10,972 nt of DNA from DATCVA01 sp036567205 (GTDB lineage: Bacteria; Pseudomonadota; Gammaproteobacteria; Burkholderiales; Burkholderiaceae_B), in assembly GCA_036567205.1 (NCBI GenBank), contig DATCVA010000158.1, positions 1-10,972 on the forward strand. Direction: 5' to 3'. The notes beneath the pieces were generated by a model. It was given only the letters and a program-made list of their open reading frames with translations, was not told the origin of the DNA and did not search any database. Below, one piece after another: positions 1-6,630 of the stretch (positions are counted from its first letter, which is position 1; every line of letters begins with the position of its first letter). The position numbers and the translations under genes are program-made.

Positions 1-97
1 CGAACATTTTAGAAAGCGTACGAGAGCCAACCGGCTGCCCGTCGGCAATATAACGTTCTATCAGGGCTTTTAAAAGCGCTTTGGCTCGATCATCCAT
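1..97 (-). CDS. hrcA: Heat-inducible transcription repressor HrcA (5' end only)
   Basis: Reading leftward from an ATG at 97-95, the frame stays open to the window edge and gives 32 residues, beginning MDDRAKALLKALIERYI and continuing ADGQPVGSRTLSKMF. This matches the N-terminal winged-helix DNA-binding segment of HrcA, where the 'IADGQPVGSRTLSK' stretch is a family hallmark. In the known family HrcA represses class I heat-shock genes (groES/groEL, sometimes dnaK) by binding CIRCE operators, with GroEL as modulator. Only the start is present, so the effector domain cannot be assessed. The gene is divergent from nadK, an arrangement known in Bordetella relatives. No CIRCE-like element (TTAGCACTC-N9-GAGTGCTAA) was seen in the upstream gap, so autoregulation is not supported by this sequence. 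Confidence 0.9.
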   Translation of the reverse strand, partial: MDDRAKALLKALIERYIADGQPVGSRTLSKMF

Positions 98-163
98 ACG
101 TATCTCGTGCAGTCAAACTAAAAACAGGTCTTTTTACTTACAGCCAATAGCCCTGGGGGAACA

Positions 164-169
164 TATAAT
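164..169 (+). promoter_or_regulatory. Candidate -10 element upstream of nadK
   Basis: A perfect TATAAT lies 44 nt before the nadK ATG in the AT-rich hrcA-nadK gap. No good -35 hexamer sits 16-18 nt upstream: the position holds cagcca, and the nearest T-rich candidate is too far away. The call therefore rests on one hexamer and on its placement. The 98-213 gap is otherwise unremarkable, with no CIRCE operator and no clear sigma-32 promoter. Confidence 0.3.
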
Positions 170-213
170 TGTTTTATCTTAATTGATTGAACATAAAACA
201 AGGTATTCGCTCC

Positions 214-1113
214 ATGCATTTTAAAACCGTTGCGCTTATAGGCAGGCATCAGGACAGCGGTGTCGATACGCCTTTACGCAAACTAGCCAGCACTTTACAG
301 GCAGCGGGGTGTAAAGTGCTAATCGAAGCCGACACTGCACACAACACTGGCATTACCGAACACACCGTCAGCACCTATGAACAGATCGGCAAACAGGCCG
401 ATCTGGCAGTTATTATGGGTGGCGACGGCACCATGCTCGGCGCTGGCCGGCTGCTTGCTAAAACCAAGGTCCCTCTTGTTGGAATCAATCACGGACGCCT
501 GGGGTTCATTACCGATATTCCGCTACATACCGCCACCGATGTGGTTACCAGTATTATCAAGGGCAACTTCGAAACCGAGGAACGCATGTTGCTTGAAGGG
601 CGTGTCATGCGTGGCAAAGATGTCATGTTCTCGGGTGTCGCCCTTAACGATGTGGTCATCAATCGCGCCGGCCGGGGCGGCATGATTGAACTGCGCGTCG
701 AGCTCGATGGCGCTTTTATGTACAACCAGCGCGCCGATGGCTTGATTGTATCGACCCCCACTGGCTCAACCGCGTATGCCTTGTCGGCCAACGGCCCTAT
801 TTTGCACCCTCAACTCAACGCCATTCTACTGGTCCCGGTTGCTCCCCAAACTTTATCAAACCGGCCAATAGTCATTCCCGATACAGGCACGCTCAGCATG
901 ACTATAACCGCGTTGGGCCGCGTCGAATCCGGAGCCAGTGTGCACTTCGATATGCAAACCTGGTCTGAATGCCAGCCGGGCGACTGTATCGAAGTGCGGC
1001 GATCGCAGCACACTGTTCAATTTATACATCCCACCGGTTACAGCTTTTTTTCGACCCTGCGTCGCAAACTTCACTGGAACCGCATGCCGCAACTTTCCGA
1101 TGAGATCGAGTAA
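214..1113 (+). CDS. nadK: NAD kinase (ATP/polyphosphate-dependent NAD+ kinase)
   Basis: The 299-residue protein phosphorylates NAD+ to NADP+ in the cytosol, the only route to NADP. Family motifs are visible in order: GGDGT at residues 69-73 (phosphate-donor loop), NHGRLGF at 92-98, and PTGSTAY at 182-188 with the following NGPI. It ends in FSTLRRKLHW, as in Bordetella NadK. The ATG at 214 was preferred over the in-frame TTG at 187: MHFKTVALIGR aligns with the usual NadK start, and a modest AGG lies about 10 nt upstream (201-203). Length is normal for the family. It is followed after 5 nt by recN, so the two are probably co-transcribed and translationally coupled. Confidence 0.96.
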   Translation: MHFKTVALIGRHQDSGVDTPLRKLASTLQAAGCKVLIEADTAHNTGITEHTVSTYEQIGKQADLAVIMGGDGTMLGAGRLLAKTKVPLVGINHGRLGFITDIPLHTATDVVTSIIKGNFETEERMLLEGRVMRGKDVMFSGVALNDVVINRAGRGGMIELRVELDGAFMYNQRADGLIVSTPTGSTAYALSANGPILHPQLNAILLVPVAPQTLSNRPIVIPDTGTLSMTITALGRVESGASVHFDMQTWSECQPGDCIEVRRSQHTVQFIHPTGYSFFSTLRRKLHWNRMPQLSDEIE

Positions 1114-1118
1114 AGGCG

Positions 1119-2762
1119 ATGCTACGTACTTTGCATATTCGTGATTTTGTTATTGTCGATCGGGCAGAGATACAGTTTGACTCCGGTTTCACGGTGTTTT
1201 CCGGCGAAACCGGGGCAGGCAAATCAATTCTTATTGACGCCCTGTCCTTGGCACTGGGCGCCCGCGGCGATGCCAGCGTAGTGCGCGACAACGCGGCACG
1301 AACCGACATCAGCGCCGTTTTCGACGTACCCGAAAGCCTGCACGAATGGCTCAAAGAACGCGAACTCGACATCGACGACGCCCTGGTCCTGCGGCGGGTC
1401 ATCGATGCTCAGGCGCGCAGCCGGGCCTTTATTAACGGCCTGCCTGTCACACTGGGGCAACTGCGCGAGCTGGGCGAGCACCTGGTCGACATCCATGGCC
1501 AGCATGCTCACCAAAGCCTGCTTAAAACCGCCAGCCAACGCGACTTGCTCGATGCCCAGGGCGGCCACGTTCCACTGGCCCGGCAAGTGCAGCAAGCCTG
1601 GCAACAATGGCAACAGGCCGAGAAAAGTTTGGCGGCTGCCCGGCAAAACGAAGCAACACTAAAAGAAGAACGTGAACGTCTCGAATGGCAAGCGGCCGAA
1701 CTCGACCGCCTTAATCTGCATCATGGCGAATGGGATACCCTAAGCAACGACCACAACAGGCTGGCTCATGCCCAAGCCCTGCTCGACGGCGCTACACAAG
1801 CTCTGGCAGCACTAGACAACGAAGAGGACTCGGCGCAGCAACGTCTAAGCACTGCCGCTCATCAACTGAAGCAACTGCTCCGTCACGACACGCACTTGCA
1901 AGGCATTTGCGACGCAATCGAGTCGGCGCGTATTGCCACGTCTGAAGCAGTGTCCGATTTAAACAGCTATCTCGACCGGCTCGAGCTCGAACCCGAGCGC
2001 CTCGCGCAGGCTGAACAACGGCTGTCCGCTATTTTCGATACTGCGCGAAAATTCAAAATCGAACCTCCGCAAATTCACGAGCTGCAACAAAGCCTGCACG
2101 ACCGGCTTAACGCCTGCACCGCGGCAACCGACATACCAGCCCTGACCAGGCAAATGGAAGAGGCCAAAAACGCATACGAACAAAGCGCCCGGCAATTAAG
2201 CGGCGCTCGCCAGAAAACAAGCAAAAATCTCGCCAAACAAGTCACGCAGGCCATGCAAACCCTGGCCATGCAAGGCGGGCGTTTCGACATTCAGCTTACA
2301 GCAACCGTCCCCTCGGCCCACGGTAGCGAAACAATAGAGTTTTTAGTTGCCGGCCATGCCGGAACTCGTCCCAAACCCCTGGCCAAAGTCGCCTCGGGCG
2401 GCGAACTGGCTCGCCTGTCGTTAGCCTTGTCGGTTATTGCCAGCCAGGCGGCACGCGTCCCCACCCTGATCTTTGACGAAGTTGACACGGGTGTGGGCGG
2501 AGCCGTGGCCGAGGTCGTTGGCCGCTTGCTGAAAGAGCTTGGCCTGCGCCACCAGGTATTGTGCGTAACCCATCTGCCGCAAGTAGCGGCATGCGCGGCG
2601 CACCATTATGAAGTTAAAAAATCAATGGACAACGGAAAGACGCTGTCGAGCATAGAACCGCTAGGCCGGCAAGGCCGTATCGACGAAATCGCCCGAATGC
2701 TGGGGGGGCTAAAAATTACCGATACGACCCGCAAACATGCCCAGGAAATGCTAACGCTTTAA
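1119..2762 (+). CDS. recN: DNA repair protein RecN
   Basis: RecN is an SMC-like ATPase of the cytoplasm that acts early in recombinational repair of double-strand breaks, bringing DNA ends and sister chromatids together. The 547-residue product is of usual length. Walker A GETGAGKS is at residues 29-36. A long Gln/Glu/Ala/Leu-rich coiled-coil region occupies roughly 150-370. The ABC signature SGGEL is at 426-430, Walker B LIFDEVDTG has D453/E454, and the H-loop THLPQ has H485. The Shine-Dalgarno (AAAGG) overlaps the nadK stop codon, with the ATG 5 nt after that stop, which suggests translational coupling. No LexA box was seen ahead of it, as expected inside an operon. It converges on fur with only 22 nt between stop codons. 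Confidence 0.97.
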   Translation: MLRTLHIRDFVIVDRAEIQFDSGFTVFSGETGAGKSILIDALSLALGARGDASVVRDNAARTDISAVFDVPESLHEWLKERELDIDDALVLRRVIDAQARSRAFINGLPVTLGQLRELGEHLVDIHGQHAHQSLLKTASQRDLLDAQGGHVPLARQVQQAWQQWQQAEKSLAAARQNEATLKEERERLEWQAAELDRLNLHHGEWDTLSNDHNRLAHAQALLDGATQALAALDNEEDSAQQRLSTAAHQLKQLLRHDTHLQGICDAIESARIATSEAVSDLNSYLDRLELEPERLAQAEQRLSAIFDTARKFKIEPPQIHELQQSLHDRLNACTAATDIPALTRQMEEAKNAYEQSARQLSGARQKTSKNLAKQVTQAMQTLAMQGGRFDIQLTATVPSAHGSETIEFLVAGHAGTRPKPLAKVASGGELARLSLALSVIASQAARVPTLIFDEVDTGVGGAVAEVVGRLLKELGLRHQVLCVTHLPQVAACAAHHYEVKKSMDNGKTLSSIEPLGRQGRIDEIARMLGGLKITDTTRKHAQEMLTL

Positions 2763-2796
2763 AAGGGCACGATAAACCGGCCGCTTAACGTCCCTT
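2763..2796. terminator. Imperfect dyad between recN and fur, possible bidirectional terminator
   Basis: The arms AAGGG(c)ACGaTAA and TTAaCGTCCCTT pair apart from one bulged base and one mismatch, around a GC-rich centre (ccggcc). The dyad begins right after the recN stop codon and overlaps the last codons of fur. Reading leftward it is followed by only four Ts, and reading rightward by no T-run. It is therefore a weak terminator call, supported mainly by its position between convergent genes. Confidence 0.35.
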
Positions 2797-3207
2797 AGGA
2801 TGACAGTCGGGGCAAATACCATACAGCAGCATGGTGTGGCTTTCAAGGACAAAGCCCTGGTCTTTGGCAATTTTGTGCTGACGCTTTTCGATCTCATGAT
2901 CGGTAAATTCGACCACTTTGCCGCAATTGGTGCAAATTAAGTGATCGTGATGATCGCCGTCATTAAGCTCAAATACGGCTTTGCCGCCATCGAACTGGCT
3001 GCGAACTAAAATTCCGGCTTGCTCAAACTGAGTCAACACACGATAAACAGTTGCCAGACCAATATCGACGTCCTCATTGATTAATGCACGATAAACATCT
3101 TCGGCGCTTTGATGGCGATGGTCGGCTTTACGAAAAATATCAAGGATTTTCAGACGCGGAAACGTCGCCTTTAAACCCATATTCTTCAGTTCATTTTGAT
3201 CATTCAT
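2785..3207 (-). CDS. fur: Ferric uptake regulator Fur
   Basis: A 140-residue, Fe2+-responsive transcriptional repressor of iron-uptake genes. The N-terminal winged helix (about residues 10-80) contains GLKATFPRLKIL and the recognition segment ATVYRVLTQFEQAGI. The C-terminal dimerisation and metal domain shows HHDH at 86-89, a CxxC pair at C92/C95 and a second at C132/C135, the pattern of structural-zinc-containing Fur. The ATG at 3207 gives the standard N-terminus. Its Shine-Dalgarno is poor, but the alternative at Met10 would cut into the conserved region. The gene is divergent from bamE, a conserved neighbour arrangement in this family. No convincing 19-bp Fur box is visible in the 3208-3350 gap, so autoregulation is not shown here. 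Confidence 0.97.
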   Translation of the reverse strand: MNDQNELKNMGLKATFPRLKILDIFRKADHRHQSAEDVYRALINEDVDIGLATVYRVLTQFEQAGILVRSQFDGGKAVFELNDGDHHDHLICTNCGKVVEFTDHEIEKRQHKIAKDQGFVLESHTMLLYGICPDCHPKGR

Positions 3208-3279
3208 GGATAAAATATCTCGGGCGGAAGGTGAGTGATGTTAGGGTGCAAGCACAGCGAAATACACCTAACTCGTTCT

Positions 3280-3295
3280 AACGCTATTATGCGTT
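3280..3295. promoter_or_regulatory. Inverted repeat in the fur-bamE divergent gap
   Basis: AACGC-TATTAT-GCGTT is a perfect 5+5 bp dyad whose spacer TATTAT resembles a -10 hexamer (3285-3290). On the opposite strand the same place gives CATAAT. It is centred in the 143-nt divergent promoter region and could be an operator over a promoter core for either gene. It does not match the Fur consensus. Short dyads arise by chance, so confidence is low. Confidence 0.25.
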
Positions 3296-3350
3296 TATTC
3301 TTGAACCTTTATCATAACGTTTTATTCCGGTTGAATAACAGGGGCGCTTT

Positions 3351-3905
3351 GTGCTTACGACTGCAAAATCACACTACTTCAAACTACGTACCATCCTGAC
3401 GGCAGGTCTGCTGGCCCTGACGCTGTCAGCCTGCGGTACAACAAACTGGGGTTTCCCATACCGCGCCGACGTTCAACAGGGCAACTGGATCACTTCCGAA
3501 CAGGTCGCACAGCTTCAACAAGGCATGAGCCGCGAGCAGGTTCGCTTCATTTTGGGCACCCCCGCATTGCAAGATGTATTTCACACCGACCGTTGGGATT
3601 ACACCTATTTCAATAAGCCCGGTTACGGCGCCGAACAACAGCGTAAATTTACAGTCTGGTTCGAAGGCGATTCGCTGACTCGCTGGGAAGGTGACGAACA
3701 ACCCGATCGGCAACCGTTCCAGAAGGCTGACACCGGCATGCAGCAGCCGGCCAAGTCGAACGACTCTGCGAATGAGGCTGAAAAACCGGATACCGAGGCA
3801 GACCGCTCAACACGCAACAGGGATTCCAAAATCGAGATTCGCCCGGTGAACCCCGCTGCAACCACCGCACCACAATCCCAACCCTCCCCCGAACCATTGC
3901 GCTAG
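3351..3905 (+). CDS. bamE: Outer membrane protein assembly factor BamE (OmlA/SmpA lipoprotein)
   Basis: A lipoprotein of the BAM complex that helps insert beta-barrel proteins into the outer membrane. It starts with GTG at 3351, behind a good AGGGG ribosome-binding site 6 nt upstream. A signal peptide with lipobox LSAC places the lipidated cysteine at residue 28. The BamE fold spans about residues 37-114 (YRADVQQGN, LQQGMSREQV, ILGTP, RWDYTYF, FTVWFEGD). A 70-residue tail rich in Asp, Glu, Asn, Ser, Pro and Gln follows. It looks disordered and makes the protein (184 residues) longer than the 113-residue E. coli BamE, though long-tailed OmlA proteins occur in Bordetella relatives. It lies 8 nt before dapB, so the two probably form an operon. 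Confidence 0.93.
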   Translation: MLTTAKSHYFKLRTILTAGLLALTLSACGTTNWGFPYRADVQQGNWITSEQVAQLQQGMSREQVRFILGTPALQDVFHTDRWDYTYFNKPGYGAEQQRKFTVWFEGDSLTRWEGDEQPDRQPFQKADTGMQQPAKSNDSANEAEKPDTEADRSTRNRDSKIEIRPVNPAATTAPQSQPSPEPLR

Positions 3906-3913
3906 AGGTCACA

Positions 3914-4705
3914 ATGCGTATAGCAATAGCAGGAGCTGACGGCCGCATGGGCCGCATGCTTATCGAAGCAGTCCTTAACACCACCGACTTAACCCTTGCG
4001 GTTGCGCTTGATCGTGCCGGATCATCGTCCGTTGGACAAGATGCTGGCGCATTTCTTGGCCAGGAAACAGGCGTCGCCATTACTGACGACCTGAACGCCC
4101 TGGCCCAGGCCGACTGCCTTATCGACTTTACCCGCCCCGAAGGAACATTGGCGCACCTGGACGTTTGCGTGAAACACAGAGTCAAATGCGTTATTGGTAC
4201 CACCGGCTTTTCCGAACAAGACAAACAAGCCATACATGCGGCCAGCCAAAAAACCGCAATCGTGTTTGCGCCCAACATGAGCGTTGGGGTTAATGCCACC
4301 CTGAAATTGCTCGATATGGCGGCCAAACTGCTAAATAGCGGCTATGACGTCGAGGTCCTGGAAGCCCACCACCGCAACAAGGTCGATGCTCCATCAGGTA
4401 CGGCCCTGGCAATGGGCGAAACGGTAGCAGCCGCCTGGGGCAAAAAACTGGACGACATCGCCGACTGGGCCCGCCATGGCGAAACCGGCGCCCGCGAAAC
4501 AGGCCATATCGGCTTTTCGGTTCTGCGCGGCGGCGATATTGTCGGCGACCACACCGTGTTCTTCTGCGGTACAGGCGAGCGTATTGAAATCAGCCACCGT
4601 TCCAGCAGCCGCACTACCTATGCACAAGGCAGCCTGCGCGCCGCACGCTATCTGGCACGCAAGGAATTTGGCCTGTTCGACATGCAGGACGTACTGGCTG
4701 CTTAA
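3914..4705 (+). CDS. dapB: 4-hydroxy-tetrahydrodipicolinate reductase
   Basis: A cytosolic enzyme that uses NAD(P)H to reduce 4-hydroxy-tetrahydrodipicolinate to tetrahydrodipicolinate in the diaminopimelate/lysine pathway, feeding peptidoglycan. The N-terminal Rossmann dinucleotide-binding motif is GADGRMG at residues 7-13. The DapB signature EAHHRNKVDAPSGTA lies at 150-164, with catalytic H152 and K156 by family analogy. Length (263) is normal. The ATG at 3914 follows AGAGGT (3904-3909), which overlaps the bamE stop codon, supporting co-expression with bamE. It is convergent with murB across a 78-nt gap in which I see no clear hairpin terminator. Confidence 0.97.
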   Translation: MRIAIAGADGRMGRMLIEAVLNTTDLTLAVALDRAGSSSVGQDAGAFLGQETGVAITDDLNALAQADCLIDFTRPEGTLAHLDVCVKHRVKCVIGTTGFSEQDKQAIHAASQKTAIVFAPNMSVGVNATLKLLDMAAKLLNSGYDVEVLEAHHRNKVDAPSGTALAMGETVAAAWGKKLDDIADWARHGETGARETGHIGFSVLRGGDIVGDHTVFFCGTGERIEISHRSSSRTTYAQGSLRAARYLARKEFGLFDMQDVLAA

Positions 4706-4783
4706 CAACAAGCGTCCGCCGCCGCAGCTATCAATCTACTGACGTCGGCTATGTGTTTTATTTAATTTTTAAGGGGCGGCCCA

Positions 4784-5803
4784 TTACCACACGGCAATAG
4801 GCTCCTGCTCTAGCTGAACATCAAAACGGGCCGCTACGTCGGCCCGTATTGCATCAGCCAACGCAACCACGTCCCGGGCCGCCGCATCGCCATAATTCAC
4901 CAGTACCAACGCCTGGCGATCGTGCATCCCTACGGCGCCCATCCGCCGCCCTTTCCACCCCGCCCTGTCAATCAGCCAACCGGCTGCCAGCTTATACGAC
5001 CCCTGCTCTTGTGGATACGCAATAATTTCCGGGTGAGCGGCTTTGATCAAGGCATAGCGCTGCGCCGACACAATAGGGTTCTTGAAAAAACTGCCGGCGT
5101 TACCCAATACGGCTGGATCGGGCAGCTTGCGACGGCGAATGTCGCACACGGCATTAAAAACATTCAAGGCAGTGACATCGGCCCCTGCTTCCTCGAGCTG
5201 CGGATGCCGCTTCAAATCGGGATATTCCGTTACAGGCCGCCATGGCTTGGGTAAGCGAAAACGCACGGCTACGATCAGCCACCGGCCCGGCCAGGCACGC
5301 TTGAAAATGCTGTCTCGATATGAAAACTGACAATCGACGCTGTTTAATTCAATCAGCCGCCGCTCGTGTAAATCCCATGCTTGCAAGCTGTGAAACCGCT
5401 GATCAAGCTCGACCCCGTAAGCACCGATATTCTGGACCGGAGCCGCCCCTACGGTGCCCGGTATAAGGGCCAGATTCTCGAGCCCAAACCAACCATTACG
5501 CATGCACAACTCCACAAAATCGTGCCAGACCTCGCCAGCTTGTGCCTCGATAATCAGCTCATTGGCAGTTTCGTCCCAGATCCGTATGCCCCGCGTTTCT
5601 ACTTTAACAATTAAACAATCCAGCGAGGGTCCCAATACCACATTACTTCCTCCACCCAATACGAAAACACGATCATGGCAACTGGCCTCCTCCGACAAAT
5701 CACCCAACTGGGCCGACGACGCGAAGCGCACCAATGCGCTAGCCGAAGAATGCAACCCCAACGTGTTATATGAGGTTAGATCATTAGTGGAAATGTGCAA
5801 CAA
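4784..5803 (-). CDS. murB: UDP-N-acetylenolpyruvoylglucosamine reductase MurB (type I)
   Basis: A FAD-dependent cytosolic enzyme that reduces UDP-GlcNAc-enolpyruvate to UDP-MurNAc with NADPH, the second committed step of peptidoglycan synthesis. FAD-binding motif GGGSN is at residues 50-54 and PGTVGAAPVQNIGAYG at 115-130. YRDSIFK at 162-168 has the conserved Arg163, GSFFKNP has the proton-donor Ser at 238, and the C-terminal LEQE has Glu334. The arrangement is that of type I (E. coli-like) MurB. No ATG is available: the frame has TTG codons at 5803 and 5800 before the conserved STNDLTSYNTLGL, and CAGG sits 7 nt before the first TTG, which decides this start. The upstream in-frame stop is at 5821-5819. 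Confidence 0.94.
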   Translation of the reverse strand: MLHISTNDLTSYNTLGLHSSASALVRFASSAQLGDLSEEASCHDRVFVLGGGSNVVLGPSLDCLIVKVETRGIRIWDETANELIIEAQAGEVWHDFVELCMRNGWFGLENLALIPGTVGAAPVQNIGAYGVELDQRFHSLQAWDLHERRLIELNSVDCQFSYRDSIFKRAWPGRWLIVAVRFRLPKPWRPVTEYPDLKRHPQLEEAGADVTALNVFNAVCDIRRRKLPDPAVLGNAGSFFKNPIVSAQRYALIKAAHPEIIAYPQEQGSYKLAAGWLIDRAGWKGRRMGAVGMHDRQALVLVNYGDAAARDVVALADAIRADVAARFDVQLEQEPIAVW

Positions 5804-5893
5804 AATTTGGCCTGAATATTAATAAATAAGGAGGGAACGCCATAGCATACATGCCCGAGCAGAAAGCAATTTAAGGGTGGGGCCTCTGTTGAT

Positions 5894-5924
5894 TTGACAA
5901 GGCCCATGGTAGTTATGCTAATAT
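5894..5924 (+). promoter_or_regulatory. Candidate sigma-70 promoter P1
   Basis: A consensus -35 TTGACA at 5894-5899 is followed by TGcTAATAT, an extended -10 with hexamer TAATAT at 5919-5924. The 19-nt spacer is longer than ideal and may be offset by the TG extension. Transcription would run rightward from about 5931, roughly 340 nt before tRNA-Gly and at the left arm of the 5931-5969 inverted repeat. The downstream product is unknown. Confidence 0.45.
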
Positions 5925-5930
5925 CTTGGT

Positions 5931-5969
5931 CTTCGCTAAATATTACTTTATTTTTAGTGATCAGCGAAG
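5931..5969 (+). repeat. Inverted repeat just downstream of P1
   Basis: Perfect 7-bp arms, CTTCGCT (5931-5937) and AGCGAAG (5963-5969), enclose an AT-rich 25-nt interior that includes a second pairing option (CTAAA with TTTAG). If P1 is active the RNA would begin with this hairpin. No T-run follows, so it is not a terminator. It could be an RNA-stabilising 5' structure or an operator. Confidence 0.4.
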
Positions 5970-6028
5970 TGTAGTGGCAGGGCAGCTTGCGCAAGCAGGC
6001 AATTGAATCGTAAGCTTGTTTACGGCGT

Positions 6029-6058
6029 AGATTTATTTGGGAAAAACCAAACAAATCT
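6029..6058 (+). repeat. Imperfect inverted repeat (hairpin) between P1 and P2
   Basis: The arms AGATTTATTTGG (6029-6040) and CCAAACAAATCT (6047-6058) pair over 11 of 12 positions around the loop gaaaaa. The stem is AT-rich and no T-run follows rightward. It could close a P1-derived small RNA or be a structural element of the leader, but a terminator call is not justified. Confidence 0.4.
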
Positions 6059-6079
6059 TACACTTTAAATTTAACCGGT

Positions 6080-6108
6080 TTGCACGGCATTAAAAACTAA
6101 GTTATAAT
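6080..6108 (+). promoter_or_regulatory. Strong sigma-70 promoter P2 for the tRNA genes
   Basis: TTGCAC (6080-6085), a 17-nt spacer and a perfect TATAAT (6103-6108) form a near-consensus promoter. An AT-rich stretch (actttaaattta) just upstream resembles an UP element. The discriminator after the -10 (gcagggc) is GC-rich, as in stable-RNA promoters under stringent control. Transcription from about 6115 would give a leader of around 155 nt before tRNA-Gly. Confidence 0.7.
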
Positions 6109-6239
6109 GCAGGGCTTCTTCGGTAGTGATTAAGCAGCAAGTTTACAAGCAGTATTTTGCCAGGGCAGCTTGGTAAAACAGTATTTAAACTTGTACTTTG
6201 GGTTAACTAGACAATGTTAATCGAAAGACATCGAAGTAG

Positions 6240-6255
6240 TTGGTACCAGTACCAA
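6240..6255 (+). repeat. Hairpin just ahead of tRNA-Gly
   Basis: TTGGTAC and GTACCAA are perfect 7-bp arms around the dinucleotide ca, ending 13 nt before the mature tRNA 5' end. The stem would lose a pair or two to make a workable RNA loop. It may mark a processing signal in the precursor, or be incidental. Confidence 0.35.
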
Positions 6256-6268
6256 GGCACCAAAAAAT

Positions 6269-6344
6269 GCGGGAGTAGCTCAGTTGGTAGAGCGCAACCT
6301 TGCCAAGGTTGAGGTCGCGAGTTCGAGACTCGTCTCCCGCTCCA
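6269..6344 (+). tRNA. tRNA-Gly (anticodon GCC)
   Basis: A 76-nt gene with encoded CCA. The acceptor arms GCGGGAG and CTCCCGC pair perfectly. The D-arm reads GCTCAGTTGGTAGAGC, the anticodon stem is CAACC/GGTTG with loop TTGCCAA and anticodon GCC at 6302-6304, and the T-loop contains GTTCGAG. It reads GGC and GGU glycine codons (GGU by wobble). A factor-independent terminator follows 8 nt later, so it is likely the last or only product of transcripts from P2. Confidence 0.97.
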
Positions 6345-6351
6345 AATTCAG

Positions 6352-6379
6352 AAAGGGAAGCCTAAGGCTTCCTTTTTTT
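6352..6379 (+). terminator. Rho-independent terminator after tRNA-Gly
   Basis: GGAAGCC (6356-6362), loop taa, and GGCTTCC (6366-6372) make a perfect 7-bp stem, extended by an A-tract pairing with the following T7 run (6373-6379). It should end the P2 transcript between the two tRNA genes. Confidence 0.9.
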
Positions 6380-6414
6380 ATGTATTGTTTGTACTATTTG
6401 TAGTTGTTTATTTC

Positions 6415-6488
6415 GGCGCAATGGCAGAGTGGTTATGCAGCGGATTGCAAATCCGTGAACGTCGGTTCGATTCCGGCTTGCGCCTCCA
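6415..6488 (+). tRNA. tRNA-Cys (anticodon GCA)
   Basis: A 74-nt gene with encoded CCA. The acceptor arms GGCGCAA and TTGCGCC pair perfectly. The anticodon loop TTGCAAA carries GCA at 6447-6449 on a GCGGA/TCCGT stem, and the T-loop is GTTCGATTCC. It reads UGC and UGU cysteine codons. Only 35 nt separate it from the preceding terminator, and that gap is AT-rich (tgtattgtttgtactatttg), so either a short own promoter or read-through must serve it. It is followed by its own terminator. Confidence 0.97.
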
Positions 6489-6526
6489 GAAATTAATTCG
6501 CGCACCAGCCCTGATAAAGCACACTG

Positions 6527-6559
6527 AACCCGCATAGGCATTAGCTCTGCGGGTTTTTT
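6527..6559 (+). terminator. Rho-independent terminator after tRNA-Cys
   Basis: AACCCGCA (6527-6534) and TGCGGGTT (6548-6555) form a perfect 8-bp stem with a 13-nt loop, and the T-run continues to 6559. It lies about 40 nt after the tRNA-Cys 3' end. Confidence 0.88.
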
Positions 6560-6630
6560 ATTGGCTCTACCCCAACCCGGAGTCCCGGGCAGCGTACGGG
6601 AAATTAAAAGAAGCGCGGTCAAACCGGCGA

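Larger units (their letters stand above)
5978..6172 (+). repeat. 12-bp direct repeat CAGGGCAGCTTG in the tRNA leader
   Basis: Identical copies lie at 5978-5989 and 6161-6172, about 183 nt apart and at similar distances (around 55 nt) after P1 and P2. The first copy runs into the palindrome GCTTGCGCAAGC. Both units also carry TTCG and AGTGAT between the promoter and the repeat, which raises the possibility that the promoter-leader units derive from one another. Confidence 0.35.
5804..6268 (+). other. Gene-free AT-rich stretch upstream of the tRNA genes
   Basis: About 460 nt without a convincing protein-coding frame. It contains two promoter-like sequences in the tRNA direction (5894-5924 and 6080-6108), inverted repeats at 5931-5969, 6029-6058 and 6240-6255, a 12-bp palindrome GCTTGCGCAAGC at 5985-5996, and a 12-bp direct repeat. 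It probably serves as a long transcribed leader for tRNA-Gly and may also encode a small RNA between the two promoters. A leftward frame at 5776-6054 overlaps the start of murB and shows nothing recognisable. Confidence 0.5.

Noticed and set aside
98..213. A CIRCE operator or sigma-32 promoter upstream of hrcA
   Set aside because: No TTAGCACTC/GAGTGCTAA arms are present, and the ccctgggggaa stretch does not form a sigma-32 -35/-10 pair.
1022..1402. Long antisense frames opposite nadK and recN
   Set aside because: They are shadows of strongly supported genes and show low-complexity Arg/Ser-rich translations typical of reverse frames.
3208..3350. A Fur box for autoregulation of fur
   Set aside because: The AT-rich segments (for example around 3305-3328) match too few positions of the 19-bp GATAATGATAATCATTATC consensus.
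5776..6054. A 92-codon leftward frame overlapping the murB start
   Set aside because: It runs through promoter P1 and several inverted repeats, has no recognisable domain, and overlaps the well-supported murB N-terminus.
6269..6560. The possibility that the tRNA genes served as an attachment site for an integrated island
   Set aside because: No repeat of either tRNA 3' end was found elsewhere in the window and no integrase is present. Both tRNAs are followed by intact terminators.
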